A stretch of DNA of 64,000 nucleotides from Bradyrhizobium sp. AZCC 1721 (lineage in GTDB: Bacteria > Pseudomonadota > Alphaproteobacteria > Rhizobiales > Xanthobacteraceae): positions 4,269,001 to 4,333,000 of the forward strand of contig NZ_JAZHSB010000001.1 of assembly GCF_036924715.1 (NCBI RefSeq), written 5' to 3'. Both the position numbers and the translations under genes were made by a program. Numbering within the stretch: the first letter of the stretch is position 1; every line of letters begins with the position of its first letter. The notes under the pieces were generated by a model. That model was not told the DNA's origin. It did no database searches and saw only the letters and a list, made by a program, of their open reading frames with translations. Of this stretch, positions 8,247 to 16,998 are shown piece after piece.

Positions 8247-8627
8247 CTAGGCGTTGAACCACCCCACCGCATCGCCGGTGAACGAAAAATACAGTCCGGC
8301 CGCAGTCAGTGCGCAGGAGATCACTTCGATGCCGCTGTCGAACTGAATGCCCTTTTCGCCGATCATTTGCGCGAGCGAAATCACCGACAGCACCAGTACC
8401 GCCGCCAGCACCCAGCGTGGCCAGTTCTTGCGGTGCTCGGCGGCCAGCCGGACGAGATAGACCAACAGCAGAATCAGGCCGGCCGCCATCAGCGTTCCGG
8501 TGCCGATCATCTGCTCCGTCATCTTCGGGGTCGGCGTGCGGTCCTGGAACGCCACCGACACCGCATCCAGCATCAGCGACAGATACAGCAAAACCTCAAA
8601 CCACAGCACGTTTCTCGGTAGGGTCAT
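8247..8627 (-). CDS. Small hypothetical membrane protein
   Basis: 126 residues from the ATG at 8627. An alternative ATG at 8657 would add ten residues, and neither has a strong ribosome binding site. Four hydrophobic stretches are visible: LWFEVLLYLSLMLDAVSVAF, TGTLMAAGLILLLVYLVRL, WVLAAVLVLSVISLAQMI and VISCALTAAGLYFSFTG. I do not recognise a named family. It lies between era and recO on the same strand but is separated from both by repeat elements, so co-transcription is uncertain. Confidence 0.7.
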   Translation of the reverse strand: MTLPRNVLWFEVLLYLSLMLDAVSVAFQDRTPTPKMTEQMIGTGTLMAAGLILLLVYLVRLAAEHRKNWPRWVLAAVLVLSVISLAQMIGEKGIQFDSGIEVISCALTAAGLYFSFTGDAVGWFNA

Positions 8628-8667
8628 CGGGCTCGTTCTTGGTAATTGGTGGGTCATGTTCTCGGCC

Positions 8668-8738
8668 CGTCATTGCCTGCGACAAACGCGAAGCGTTTGT
8701 GCAAGGGAGCAAAGCGACGAAGCAATCCATCTTTCTTG
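8668..8738. repeat. Degenerate copy of intergenic repeat, family C
   Basis: CGTCATTGCCTGCGACAAACGCGAAGCGTTTGTGCAAGGGAGCAAAGCGACGAAGCAATCCAT-like sequence is found here. The inner hairpin ACAAACGCGAAGCGTTTGT is nearly perfect. It is related to the elements at 12814-12875 and 60311-60420. Confidence 0.6.
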
Positions 8739-8776
8739 CTGCGGCTGGATGCTTCGCCCGCAAAGACATCCCTCGA

Positions 8777-9703
8777 TCATTCCTTGGGGAATTCCAGCCC
8801 CATTTCCCTGTAGCGGTCGGGGTCGTCGCCCCAGTTCTCGCGCACCTTGACGAACAGGAACAGGTGCACGGGCACGCCGACAATTTCGGCGATCTCCTTC
8901 CGCGACTCCGCGCCGATCGACTTGATGGTTGCGCCGCCCTTGCCGAGCACGATCTTGCGCTGGCTCTCGCGCTCGACAAAGATCGTCTGTTCGATCCGGA
9001 CCGACTTGTCCTTGCGCTCGGTCCAGCTATCGGTCTCAACGGTCGATTGGTACGGCAGTTCCTGGTGGAGCTGGCGGTAGATCTTTTCCCGGGTGATTTC
9101 CGCCGCCAGATGCCGCAGCGGAGCATCCGACATCTGGTCCTCGGGATAATGAAACGGACCCGGCGGCACACTCTTCGCGAGCGTCTTGCGCAGGTCGGCG
9201 ACACCGTCGCCCGACAGTGCCGAGATCATGAAGGTGTGCTCGAACTTCATCCGCTCATTGGCGGCCTGCGCAAGCGCCAGTAGCTTCTCGCGCGGGATCA
9301 GGTCGATCTTGTTCAGCACCAGGATTTTCGGGTGCGCAACCGTCGCGAGCTTGCTCAGGATCGCATCGGCCTCCTCATCGATTCCGGCCTTGGCGTCGAG
9401 CAGCACGCAGACCAGGTCGGCATCGTGGGCCCCGCTCCAGGCGGTCGACACCATGGCCCGGTCCAGCCGCCGCTTCGGCAAGAAGATGCCAGGCGTGTCG
9501 ACCAGAATGATCTGCGCATTGTCCTCGATCACGATGCCGCGGATCAGCGCGCGCGTCGTCTGCACCTTGCGCGAGACGATGGTGACCTTGGAGCCGACCA
9601 GCGCATTGACAAGTGTGGACTTGCCGACATTGGGGGCGCCGATCAGCGCGACAAAACCGCAGCGGGTCTCGCTGGACGAGCCGGGTGCGGGTTCAACTGT
9701 CAT
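8777..9703 (-). CDS. era: GTPase Era
   Basis: 308 residues. The G1 loop GAPNVGKS is at residues 22-29, followed by the G3 motif DTPG and the G4 motif NKID. The C-terminal KH domain has the RNA-binding turn LGKGGATIKSIG. Era binds the 3' end of 16S rRNA and is needed for 30S assembly. The start overlaps the end of rnc by 11 bases, the conserved rnc-era pairing, so the two are translationally coupled. Confidence 0.97.
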   Translation of the reverse strand: MTVEPAPGSSSETRCGFVALIGAPNVGKSTLVNALVGSKVTIVSRKVQTTRALIRGIVIEDNAQIILVDTPGIFLPKRRLDRAMVSTAWSGAHDADLVCVLLDAKAGIDEEADAILSKLATVAHPKILVLNKIDLIPREKLLALAQAANERMKFEHTFMISALSGDGVADLRKTLAKSVPPGPFHYPEDQMSDAPLRHLAAEITREKIYRQLHQELPYQSTVETDSWTERKDKSVRIEQTIFVERESQRKIVLGKGGATIKSIGAESRKEIAEIVGVPVHLFLFVKVRENWGDDPDRYREMGLEFPKE

Positions 9704-10505
9704 TGCTGCCGACGCCCTCGCGTTCGATCATCACGGAGGCTGCGACCTTCTCGGCTGCGCGCTTGGAGCCGCCGACGCCTTCGGCGGGCGCCAGTCCCGG
9801 CAAGTCGACAGCGACGCGGAATTGCGGGTCGTGGTGCGGCCCGGTGCGCTCGATCTCGCGATAGACCGGCGTCGGCAAGCCCTTGCTCTGGGCCCATTCC
9901 TGCAGCACCGTCTTGGGATCGCGCAGCGGCCGGCGCGGTTTGCGCATCCGCTCCAGCCAGTTGCGTTCAACGAATTGCGACGCCGCCGCATAGCCGCCGT
10001 CGAGATAGATCGCCCCGATCACCGCCTCGCAGATATCGCCGAGAACGGACTTGCGCAGGCGCGCGCCCGCCCCTGCGCCCACCGCGCCGAGCTTGATGTC
10101 GTCGAGCAGCCCCAGCGACTTGGCGACGTCGGCGCAGCTTTCCTTGCGCACGAGGTCAGCGAGACGTTTGGACAATTCGCCTTCGTCCGCCCTCGGATAG
10201 GCGCGATACAGCATGTCGGAGATAATCAGCCCGAGCACGTGGTCGCCGAGGAATTCCAGCCGCTGATAGCTGTCGGCGCGATGTCGGGTCGCGGGCTTCA
10301 GGGCCGAGACATGGGTAAAGGCGGTCGTCAGCAGCGCCGGATCGGAAAATTTGTAGCCGATGCGCCCCTCGATCGCGGCAGCCGCAGCCTTCGCGCCGGC
10401 CTTGCCGCGCTTCTTCTTCGGCGCAGCTTCGCGGGGCGCATCCGCCTGCTGGCCCGTCTCGCCGGAGGCCGATGTGTCAGGAATGATCGCTGTTTCGTCG
10501 TTCAT
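9693..10505 (-). CDS. rnc: Ribonuclease III
   Basis: 270 residues. An unusually long Lys/Ala-rich N-terminal extension of about 45 residues (APKKKRGKAGAKAAAAA) precedes the catalytic domain. The RNase III signature is QRLEFLGDHVLGL, with further acidic residues in the second helix region (DEGELSKR and ICEAVIGAIYLDGG). A double-stranded-RNA-binding domain forms the C-terminus. It processes rRNA precursors and structured mRNAs. The start ATG overlaps the lepB stop (ATGA), so translation is coupled to lepB. Confidence 0.96.
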   Translation of the reverse strand: MNDETAIIPDTSASGETGQQADAPREAAPKKKRGKAGAKAAAAAIEGRIGYKFSDPALLTTAFTHVSALKPATRHRADSYQRLEFLGDHVLGLIISDMLYRAYPRADEGELSKRLADLVRKESCADVAKSLGLLDDIKLGAVGAGAGARLRKSVLGDICEAVIGAIYLDGGYAAASQFVERNWLERMRKPRRPLRDPKTVLQEWAQSKGLPTPVYREIERTGPHHDPQFRVAVDLPGLAPAEGVGGSKRAAEKVAASVMIEREGVGSNDS

Positions 10506-11260
10506 CGCACAATTGTGAATAGGCGATTCCAGCGCACCGCAGTCGGCCAGCGCCAGAACATCCAGGCGTGTTCGCCCTCGGCAATGGAGAAGAAGATCAT
10601 CTGCGCCCGGCCGACGATGTTTTCGAACGGCACGTAGCCCACCGCCGACAGCACGCGGCTATCGGTGGAGTTGTCGCGGTTGTCGCCCATCATGAAGAAA
10701 TGGCCGGGGGGCACGGTATAGACGTTGGTGTTGTCGTAGAAACCGTTGTCGACGCAATCGAGCGATTCATAGCTGACGCCGTTCGGCAGCGTTTCCTTCC
10801 AGCGCTTGACGCGCGCGGTGGCGTCGGAGCCGCAGGGGTCCTCGCCGATGAAGTCGGAAAGCCGCTCGCGCTTGACCGGCTTGTCGTTGATGTGGAGCAG
10901 CCCTTCGCGCATCTGGATACGGTCGCCCGGCAAGCCGATCACGCGCTTGATGTAATCGGTAGAGTCGTCCTTCGGCAGGCGGAACACGACGATGTCGCCG
11001 CGGTTCGGCTCCGAGCCGAAGATGCGGCCCGAGAACAGTGGCGGCGACAATGGAATGGAATAGTGGCTGTAGCCGTAGGAATATTTCGAGACGAACAGGT
11101 AATCGCCGACCAGAAGCGTCGCCTTCATCGATCCCGAGGGGATGTTGAACGGCTGGAACAGGAAGGTGCGGATCACGAGCGCGATCAGGAGAGCATGGAT
11201 GACGACGCGGATGGTTTCACCCAAGCCGCTTTCAGATTTTGTGCCGGATGTCACGCTCAT
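10502..11260 (-). CDS. lepB: Signal peptidase I
   Basis: 252 residues from the ATG at 11260, chosen because GGGAAAG lies just upstream and the first helix follows directly. A start 39 codons upstream would add an atypical tail. The catalytic Ser44 is in IPSGSMKATLL and the general base Lys105 is in YIKRVIGLPGD. GDNRDNSTDSR is the conserved box E region. A single N-terminal helix (VVIHALLIALVIRTFLF) anchors it in the inner membrane, where it cleaves signal peptides of exported proteins. It is followed by rnc and era in one operon. Confidence 0.95.
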   Translation of the reverse strand: MSVTSGTKSESGLGETIRVVIHALLIALVIRTFLFQPFNIPSGSMKATLLVGDYLFVSKYSYGYSHYSIPLSPPLFSGRIFGSEPNRGDIVVFRLPKDDSTDYIKRVIGLPGDRIQMREGLLHINDKPVKRERLSDFIGEDPCGSDATARVKRWKETLPNGVSYESLDCVDNGFYDNTNVYTVPPGHFFMMGDNRDNSTDSRVLSAVGYVPFENIVGRAQMIFFSIAEGEHAWMFWRWPTAVRWNRLFTIVR

Positions 11261-11544
11261 CGCTTTCCCAATTCCCGCGGGCCCCAGCCCGCGCGGTGGC
11301 AGAACGTTTTCCGCACGCGAATCGCCAGATACGTTCGCGTCAGGAAAATGGTCTAGATAACTGATGTTGAGAGCCAATTCCGACGGTAACCGGAATCGGC
11401 CCTGGCTCGAACAGGTCGTTGGCGGCGTTTTTAGACGGTTGTTCGTGGGCGCGCAATCAAGCGCCTTGTCAAAACTTCATAATCCATTGATATCTCAATG
11501 GTTTTTAGTTTTTCCCGCTTCCCCGGCGCAAACGCCTGCGCGGT

Positions 11545-11964
11545 TCATGATTTGCCGGGTGTGACCGCCGAAATTATGACGAAGGCCTGCGCCAGCGGCC
11601 AGTCGTCGGTGATCGACAGATCGATTCGCGCCTCGAAGCCCTCCGGCGTCAACGCTTCGAGCCGGGCCAGCGCGCCGCCGGTGAGTTTCATGGTCGGCCG
11701 TCCCCCCGGCATGTTCACCACCCCCATGTCCCGCCACCAGACGCCACGCCGGATGCCGGTGCCGAGAGCCTTGGAACAGGCCTCCTTGGCCGCGAACCGC
11801 TTGGCATAGGTCGCGACCACCATTTTTTCGCTGTTGGCGCGGCGCGCCGCCTTGGCGCGCTCGGTGTCGGTAAAGATGCGGTCGAGGAAGCGGTCGCCAT
11901 GGCGCTCGATCACCTTGGCAACCCGTGTGATGTCGATCAGGTCGGAACCGATGCCGATGATCAT
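11545..11964 (-). CDS. acpS: Holo-[acyl-carrier-protein] synthase
   Basis: 139 residues. MIIGIGSDLIDITR at the N-terminus and the FAAKEACSKALGTG segment hold the Mg/CoA-binding Asp and Glu of AcpS-type phosphopantetheinyl transferases. It transfers 4'-phosphopantetheine from CoA to apo-ACP, activating ACP for fatty-acid synthesis. Its start overlaps the pdxJ stop (ATGA at 11961-11964). About 280 bases separate it from lepB, enough for an internal promoter. Confidence 0.95.
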   Translation of the reverse strand: MIIGIGSDLIDITRVAKVIERHGDRFLDRIFTDTERAKAARRANSEKMVVATYAKRFAAKEACSKALGTGIRRGVWWRDMGVVNMPGGRPTMKLTGGALARLEALTPEGFEARIDLSITDDWPLAQAFVIISAVTPGKS

Positions 11965-12725
11965 GGCCGGCCCGCGACTTTCTGGCGGCCACGGTCCATT
12001 GCGGAGCGCATCTGTCGCACTGTCTCGCCAAGGCCGACGAACAGGGCCTCCCCCATCATGAAATAGCCGATGTTGAGCTCGGCGATCTCAGGTAGCGCTG
12101 AAATCGTCTCGGCGGTCTGGTAGTCGAGGCCGTGGCCGGCATGAACCTCCAGCCCCGCCGCGCGCGCCAAGGCGGCGCCCTCGACGATTCGCCGCCATTC
12201 CGCCTCGGCCTTGTCAGCGTGGCCGTCGACCACGGCGTCGCACCAGCCGCCGGTGTGGATTTCGATCACGGGTGCGCGCAACTTTGCCGCCATCTCGATC
12301 TGCGGCGGGTCGGCGGCGATGAACAGCGACACCCGGATGCCGGCATCGTTGAGCCGCGCGATGAACGGGGCCAGCACGTTGTGCTGTCCGACCACGTCGA
12401 GCCCGCCCTCGGTGGTGAGTTCTTCGCGGCGCTCCGGCACCAGGCATACGGCGTGGGGTTTTGTCGCTAGCGAAATCCGCAGCATGTCTTCCGTTGCCGC
12501 CATCTCGAAATTCAGCGGCTTTGATATTTCGGCCTTCAGCCGCGCCATGTCGCTGTCGCCGATGTGGCGGCGGTCCTCACGCAGATGCGCGGTGATGCCG
12601 TCGGCGCCAGCCTCGATCGCCAATAGCGCGGCGCGCACCGGATCCGGCCGCTCGCCGCGCCGCGCGTTGCGCAAGGTGGCGACGTGGTCGACATTGACGC
12701 CGAGGCGGAGCGGGGGAACGGGCAT
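11961..12725 (-). CDS. pdxJ: Pyridoxine 5'-phosphate synthase
   Basis: 254 residues from the ATG at 12725. A GTG 14 codons upstream is possible, but the family typically starts just before LRLGVNVDHVATLRNARRG, as here. It condenses 1-deoxyxylulose 5-phosphate with 3-amino-2-oxopropyl phosphate to make pyridoxine phosphate. Conserved segments include ADGITAHLREDRRHI and EVHAGHGLDYQT. Coupled to acpS by a 4-base overlap, an order conserved widely in proteobacteria. Confidence 0.95.
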   Translation of the reverse strand: MPVPPLRLGVNVDHVATLRNARRGERPDPVRAALLAIEAGADGITAHLREDRRHIGDSDMARLKAEISKPLNFEMAATEDMLRISLATKPHAVCLVPERREELTTEGGLDVVGQHNVLAPFIARLNDAGIRVSLFIAADPPQIEMAAKLRAPVIEIHTGGWCDAVVDGHADKAEAEWRRIVEGAALARAAGLEVHAGHGLDYQTAETISALPEIAELNIGYFMMGEALFVGLGETVRQMRSAMDRGRQKVAGRP

Positions 12726-12813
12726 GACCGGACTCACAGGCAAGCTTACGGGCGACTTCGATAGCACAGAACGTCATACGCGGGCGTGACCTGCGCATCC
12801 ATCTACTTGAGAA

Positions 12814-12875
12814 GGATGGATTGCCGGGTCGCTTAGTGCAAGAGACGCGCTTCGCGCTTTTGCCCTGCAATGACG
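12814..12875. repeat. Intergenic repeat related to family C
   Basis: The stretch between rel and pdxJ runs from GGATGGATTGCCGGGTCGC to CCCTGCAATGACG. It holds the hairpin GACGCGCTTCGCGCTT. It resembles half of the element at 60311-60420. Confidence 0.55.
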
Positions 12876-12882
12876 ATATCGC

Positions 12883-15171
12883 CTACCCATTGACACGCTC
12901 GACCTTGGCGACGACGGCCTTGGCACGCAATTGAGCGATAATTGCACTGAGATGCTTGAGGTCATAGACCTCGAGATCGATGGTCAGCTCGGTGAAATCG
13001 GGCGAGCGGCGCGACATGCTGATATTGTCGATATTGCCGTCGTGCTCGGCGATCACGGTGGCGACCTGGGCGAGGCTGCCGGGCTCGTTGACGTTGTGCA
13101 CCAGGATCCGCGCCGGGAAACGCTGCGGCATGGCTTCATCGATATCCCAGCGCACGTCGAGCCAGCGCTCCGGCTCCTCCTCGAAATCCTTCAGCGCCGG
13201 CGACTGGATCGGATAGATCGTGATCCCCTCGCCCGGCGTGACGATGCCGACGATGCGGTCGCCCGGAACCGCACCACCGTTCGGCGCAAACTTCACCGGC
13301 AAATCCGAATTGATGCCGCGCACCGGGATTACGGAGGTGCTGCGCGCCGGATGCGGCGGCGACTTCAGCTTCAATTTCACCGCGAGGCTCTTCTTGGCCG
13401 CCCCGTACTTCACCAACCGCTCTTCCTTGTAGTCCGGGTACATCGCGCGGGCGACGTCGGAGGCCTTCAGTTCACCACGTCCGACGGAGGCCATCACGTC
13501 CTCGATCGAGGCGCGCGCCAGGCGCGGCAATGCACCCTTCAGCTTGTCGTCGGCGTATTCGATCTTGGCGCGGGCAAACAGGCGGTCGACGATGCGGCGG
13601 CCAAGTCCCGCATATTGATCGCGCACCGCGGTACGGGTCGCGCGCCGGATCGCCGCGCGCGCCTTGCCGGTGATCGCGAGCGATTCCCAGGCCGAGGGCG
13701 GCGCCGACTGCGCCTGCGAGGTCAAAACCTCGACCTCGTCGCCGTTCTGCAATTCGGACGACAGCGGCGCGAATTTGCCGTTGATCTTGCAGCCGACTGC
13801 CGAGTTGCCGACATCGGTATGCACCGCATAGGCGAAGTCGATCACATTGGCTTGCCGCGGCAGCGCGATCAGTTTGCCCTTCGGGGTGAAGCAGAACACC
13901 TGGTCGTGGAACAATTCGAGCTTGGTGTGCTCCAGAAACTCTTCCGGATTGGCGCTGTCGGAGAGAATTCCGATAGTATGGCGCAGCCAGGCAAAGGCGT
14001 TGGATTCGTGCTTGAGCCGCTCGGTCGGCGAGCCCATGCCGTCCTTGTAGAAGGCGTGCGCGGCAATGCCGAACTCGGCGACCCGGTTCATTTCCTCGGT
14101 ACGGATCTGCAATTCCACGCGCTGGTTGCCGGGGCCGATCACGGTGGTGTGCAGCGAGCGATAGTCGTTCTGCTTCGGTGTCGAAATGTAGTCCTTGAAG
14201 CGTCCGGGCACCACCGGCCAGGTGGTATGCACCACGCCGAGCGCGCGGTAGCAAGACTCGGCGTCGCTCAGAATGATGCGGAAACCGTAGATGTCGGACA
14301 ATTGCTCGAAGCCGACCGACTTGCGCTCCATTTTGGTCCAGATCGAGAACGGTTGCTTGCGGCGGCCATAGACGCGCGCAGTGATCCCGTTCTTCTGCAG
14401 GTTCTTGGAGAGCTGGCTTTCGATCTCGCCGATCAGATTGCGGTTGCGGTCGGCAAGCGCGTCGAGCCGCTGCTTCACCACCGCATAGGCTTCGGGATCG
14501 AGCACGTGGAAGGACAGATCTTCCAGTTCCTCGCGCATCTCATGCATACCCATGCGACCAGCGAGCGGCGCATAGATGTCGAGCGTCTCCTCGGCAATGC
14601 GGCGGCGCGAGGCGTGCGGCACGAATTCCAGCGTGCGCATGTTATGCAGGCGATCGGCCAGCTTGATCAGGAGCACGCGGACGTCGTCGGCGATCGCCAG
14701 CAAGAGCTTGCGCAGGTTCTCGGCCTGCTTGGCTTCGCGCGAGACCAGCTCCAGCCGCTTCAGCTTGGTGAGTCCTTCGACCAGCGCGCCGATCTCGTGA
14801 CCGAAGATATTGTCGATCTCGGCGCGCGTCGCCTCGGTATCCTCGATAGTGTCGTGCAGCAGCGCGGCGACGATGGTGGCGTCGTCGAGCTTGAGGTTGG
14901 TCAGGATCGCCGCGACCTCGAGCGGATGCGAGAAATAGGGATCGCCGGACGCGCGCGTCTGCGTGCCATGCGCCTTCATGGCGTAGACATAGGCGCGATT
15001 GAGCAGGTCTTCGTTGGTATCCGGATTGTACGAGCGGACGCGCTCGACCAGATCGTATTGCCGCATCATGCGCGAGCGCTTCGGCTTCTCCGCCACAGCC
15101 GACCCCGGCGCAACCGCGACCTGGCCGGTCGCGGCCTGCATTTGCCAGGAGCTGCGGCGCCAATACGCCAT
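12883..15171 (-). CDS. Bifunctional (p)ppGpp synthetase/hydrolase (RSH family)
   Basis: 762 residues from the ATG at 15171; a GTG seven codons upstream is an alternative. The HD hydrolase domain contains LLHDTIED. The synthetase domain contains KMERKSVGFEQLSDIYGFRI and DYRSLHTTV. A TGS domain (FTPKGKLIALP...) and a C-terminal ACT domain follow. The intact HD motif fits a Rel-type enzyme able to both make and degrade the alarmone, the only long RSH in most alphaproteobacteria. It lies downstream of rpoZ, whose product also takes part in ppGpp response. Confidence 0.95.
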   Translation of the reverse strand: MAYWRRSSWQMQAATGQVAVAPGSAVAEKPKRSRMMRQYDLVERVRSYNPDTNEDLLNRAYVYAMKAHGTQTRASGDPYFSHPLEVAAILTNLKLDDATIVAALLHDTIEDTEATRAEIDNIFGHEIGALVEGLTKLKRLELVSREAKQAENLRKLLLAIADDVRVLLIKLADRLHNMRTLEFVPHASRRRIAEETLDIYAPLAGRMGMHEMREELEDLSFHVLDPEAYAVVKQRLDALADRNRNLIGEIESQLSKNLQKNGITARVYGRRKQPFSIWTKMERKSVGFEQLSDIYGFRIILSDAESCYRALGVVHTTWPVVPGRFKDYISTPKQNDYRSLHTTVIGPGNQRVELQIRTEEMNRVAEFGIAAHAFYKDGMGSPTERLKHESNAFAWLRHTIGILSDSANPEEFLEHTKLELFHDQVFCFTPKGKLIALPRQANVIDFAYAVHTDVGNSAVGCKINGKFAPLSSELQNGDEVEVLTSQAQSAPPSAWESLAITGKARAAIRRATRTAVRDQYAGLGRRIVDRLFARAKIEYADDKLKGALPRLARASIEDVMASVGRGELKASDVARAMYPDYKEERLVKYGAAKKSLAVKLKLKSPPHPARSTSVIPVRGINSDLPVKFAPNGGAVPGDRIVGIVTPGEGITIYPIQSPALKDFEEEPERWLDVRWDIDEAMPQRFPARILVHNVNEPGSLAQVATVIAEHDGNIDNISMSRRSPDFTELTIDLEVYDLKHLSAIIAQLRAKAVVAKVERVNG

Positions 15172-15409
15172 CACATCACTACCTTCTTCCACCAGACGCG
15201 GACGGGTCCCGCCGTTTACGTATCTCGTTTACGCATCTAATGCGTTTTCGAACGGCGATACACGCCGCGCGGGCCGCGATACGGTTCAATTTCGCTTGGG
15301 CCTGCGGCCATCCAACGCCCAACCCGATGGCCTGTCGGCCCGGCGAGTCAGCCGTTTTCGGCCGCGCCCGCCAAGGACGCATTGTAACCGCAAAAATGTC
15401 AACAAAAGC

Positions 15410-15440
15410 AAAGGCCCGGACTGGCGTCCGGGCCTTTGGC
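15410..15440 (-). terminator. Rho-independent terminator after rpoZ
   Basis: On the minus strand AAAGGCCCGGA, a six-base loop and TCCGGGCCTTT form an 11-bp stem. It is followed by a T-rich tract (TGCTTTTGTTG) about 40-70 bases after the rpoZ stop codon. Read-through would be needed for rpoZ to be in one transcript with rel. Confidence 0.85.
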
Positions 15441-15476
15441 AGATCGGGAGTTCGGGACGGACCGGAAGGTTCCGGG

Positions 15477-15869
15477 TTACTCGTCCTCTTCGGGCTGCTC
15501 TTCCGGCGGCGCCAGGCCTTCCAGCCCCTTGAGGAGTTCTTCCTCGGTCATGCGCTCGACCGCAACCTCGGTGTCGTCGGCATCGACGCTGGCGCCGGCC
15601 GAGCCGATCAAAGGCACGGTATCGGGCTCAGGCTCGTCGACCTCGACGAATTTCTGCAGGGAATGAACCAGTTCCTCGCGGAGGTCTTCCGGGGAAATAG
15701 TGGAATCGGCGATTTCCCGCAGCGAAACGACCGGATTTTTGTCGTTATCGCGATCAACCGTGAGTTGCGATCCGGACGAAATCATACGGGCGCGATGCGC
15801 CGCCAGCAGCACCAGGTCGAACCGGTTGTCGACCTTGTCGATGCAATCTTCCACGGTGACGCGCGCCAT
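15477..15869 (-). CDS. rpoZ: RNA polymerase omega subunit
   Basis: 130 residues. The start MARVTVEDCIDKVDNRFDLV and the following RARMISSG segment are the diagnostic omega N-terminus. The C-terminal half is acidic and low complexity, ending PPEEQPEEDE, as in other Rhizobiales. Omega stabilises the beta' subunit and forms part of the ppGpp site on polymerase. It precedes the rel gene and has its own terminator. Confidence 0.96.
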   Translation of the reverse strand: MARVTVEDCIDKVDNRFDLVLLAAHRARMISSGSQLTVDRDNDKNPVVSLREIADSTISPEDLREELVHSLQKFVEVDEPEPDTVPLIGSAGASVDADDTEVAVERMTEEELLKGLEGLAPPEEQPEEDE

Positions 15870-16223
15870 AGACTGTCGCTCCGTTAAATGGGGCCAAATA
15901 TGTCGGTTATGGGCGCTAGTTATAGTGGCAGGCGGCCTTTCGCAAGACCAAATTTGTGATTTGCCTTCCCAATGGGCTCTGATACGCCAACCCTTGGGGC
16001 CAGAAGGGCCGGAGCGTCCAGACGCGGCAGGGTTGCCGTACAGGACAAGTAAATCTCTTCATTGCATGTCAAAAGTATAGGTTTTTCGCCCTCGCCTCAC
16101 CATAATTGCAGTGGTGACTGTCGTGGGGCACGATTCACCGAACTTTAGGCAACAGAACTGGAAAGTGCGCGCGGTCGTTGGCCGCTGCGCTAGAAAAGCT
16201 AACAACAACGTGAGAACCATTTG
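15870..16223. other. Intergenic region rpoZ / NYN-domain gene
   Basis: A 354-base divergent intergenic region. Apart from the candidate rpoZ promoter, no gene, RNA family or clear operator was recognised in it. Confidence 0.5.
15919..15946 (-). promoter_or_regulatory. Candidate rpoZ promoter
   Basis: On the minus strand a TTGCGA-like -35 (15945-15940) and TATAAC -10 (15924-15919) are spaced by about 15 bases, some 50 bases upstream of the rpoZ start. The match is to a sigma-70-type promoter and is only suggestive. Confidence 0.4.
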
Positions 16224-16853
16224 ATGTCACCAGCTTCCAACAAGATTGCGCTCTTCATCGATGGCGCCAACCTCTACGCAACGGCCAAGACGCTCGGCTT
16301 CGACATCGATTACAAGCGCCTTCTCAAGGAATTTCAGAGCCGAGGAACGCTGTTGCGTGCGTTTTACTACACGGCAATCATCGAGGATCAGGAATACTCC
16401 TCGATCCGTCCATTGATCGACTGGCTCGACTACAACGGCTACACCGTCGTCACCAAGGCAACGAAGGAATTCATCGACGCATCCGGCCGCCGCAAGGTGA
16501 AGGGCAACATGGATATCGAACTCGCCGTCGATGCCATGGAACTCGCCGAGCATGTCGATCAGATCGTGTTGTTTTCGGGCGACGGCGATTTCCGCTCGCT
16601 GGTTGAAGCGGTGCAGCGCCGCGGCGTTCGCGTTACGGTCGTGTCGACCATTTCGAGCCAGCCGCCGATGATCGCCGACGAACTGCGCCGCCAGGCCGAT
16701 GTCTTCACCGATCTTGTCGAGCTGCAATCAAAGCTGGGCCGCGATCCCTCCGAGCGCCCTGCCCCGCGCGAGCCGCGTCACCACTCGCCGCAATTCCTGC
16801 AGCGCGCGACCACCGTGGCGCCACGCGCCGGCGACGACGATTTCGACGATTGA
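16224..16853 (+). CDS. NYN-domain protein (LabA/DUF88-like putative RNase)
   Basis: 209 residues from the ATG at 16224, which directly follows a TTG that could also start. The N-terminus IALFIDGANLYATAKTLGF, the middle KGNMDIELAVDAM and LFSGDGDFRSLVEAVQRRG carry the conserved Asp residues of the PIN-like NYN fold. Such proteins are predicted metal-dependent RNases; LabA homologues act in clock output in cyanobacteria. After residue 170 the tail is Pro/Arg rich with an acidic end (DDDFDD). It is followed by a strong terminator and appears monocistronic. Confidence 0.9.
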   Translation: MSPASNKIALFIDGANLYATAKTLGFDIDYKRLLKEFQSRGTLLRAFYYTAIIEDQEYSSIRPLIDWLDYNGYTVVTKATKEFIDASGRRKVKGNMDIELAVDAMELAEHVDQIVLFSGDGDFRSLVEAVQRRGVRVTVVSTISSQPPMIADELRRQADVFTDLVELQSKLGRDPSERPAPREPRHHSPQFLQRATTVAPRAGDDDFDD

Positions 16854-16875
16854 GCATGAGCCAGTACACTGCTAG

Positions 16876-16918
16876 AGCCTCGGTTCTGATTGAAAACAGA
16901 ACCGGGGCTTTTTGTTTT
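16876..16918 (+). terminator. Rho-independent terminator after NYN gene
   Basis: AGCCTCGGTTCTG, an 8-base loop and CAGAACCGGGGCT form a 13-bp stem with one G-T pair. It is followed by TTTTTGTTTT, 20 bases after the stop codon. Confidence 0.9.
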
Positions 16919-16998
16919 GGCGCGCGCATCTGAGGCGAACCGGTATCGACGCCGGATCAGGTCCGTGACTGGATTTCGCTCGAAAATGCTTTGGACTG

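Noticed and set aside
12931..15240. Plus-strand open frame of 769 codons opposite the rel gene
   Set aside because: It mirrors the rel gene in a GC-rich genome, is rich in Arg/His/Gly without any domain, and has no ribosome site. The minus strand encodes a clear RSH protein.
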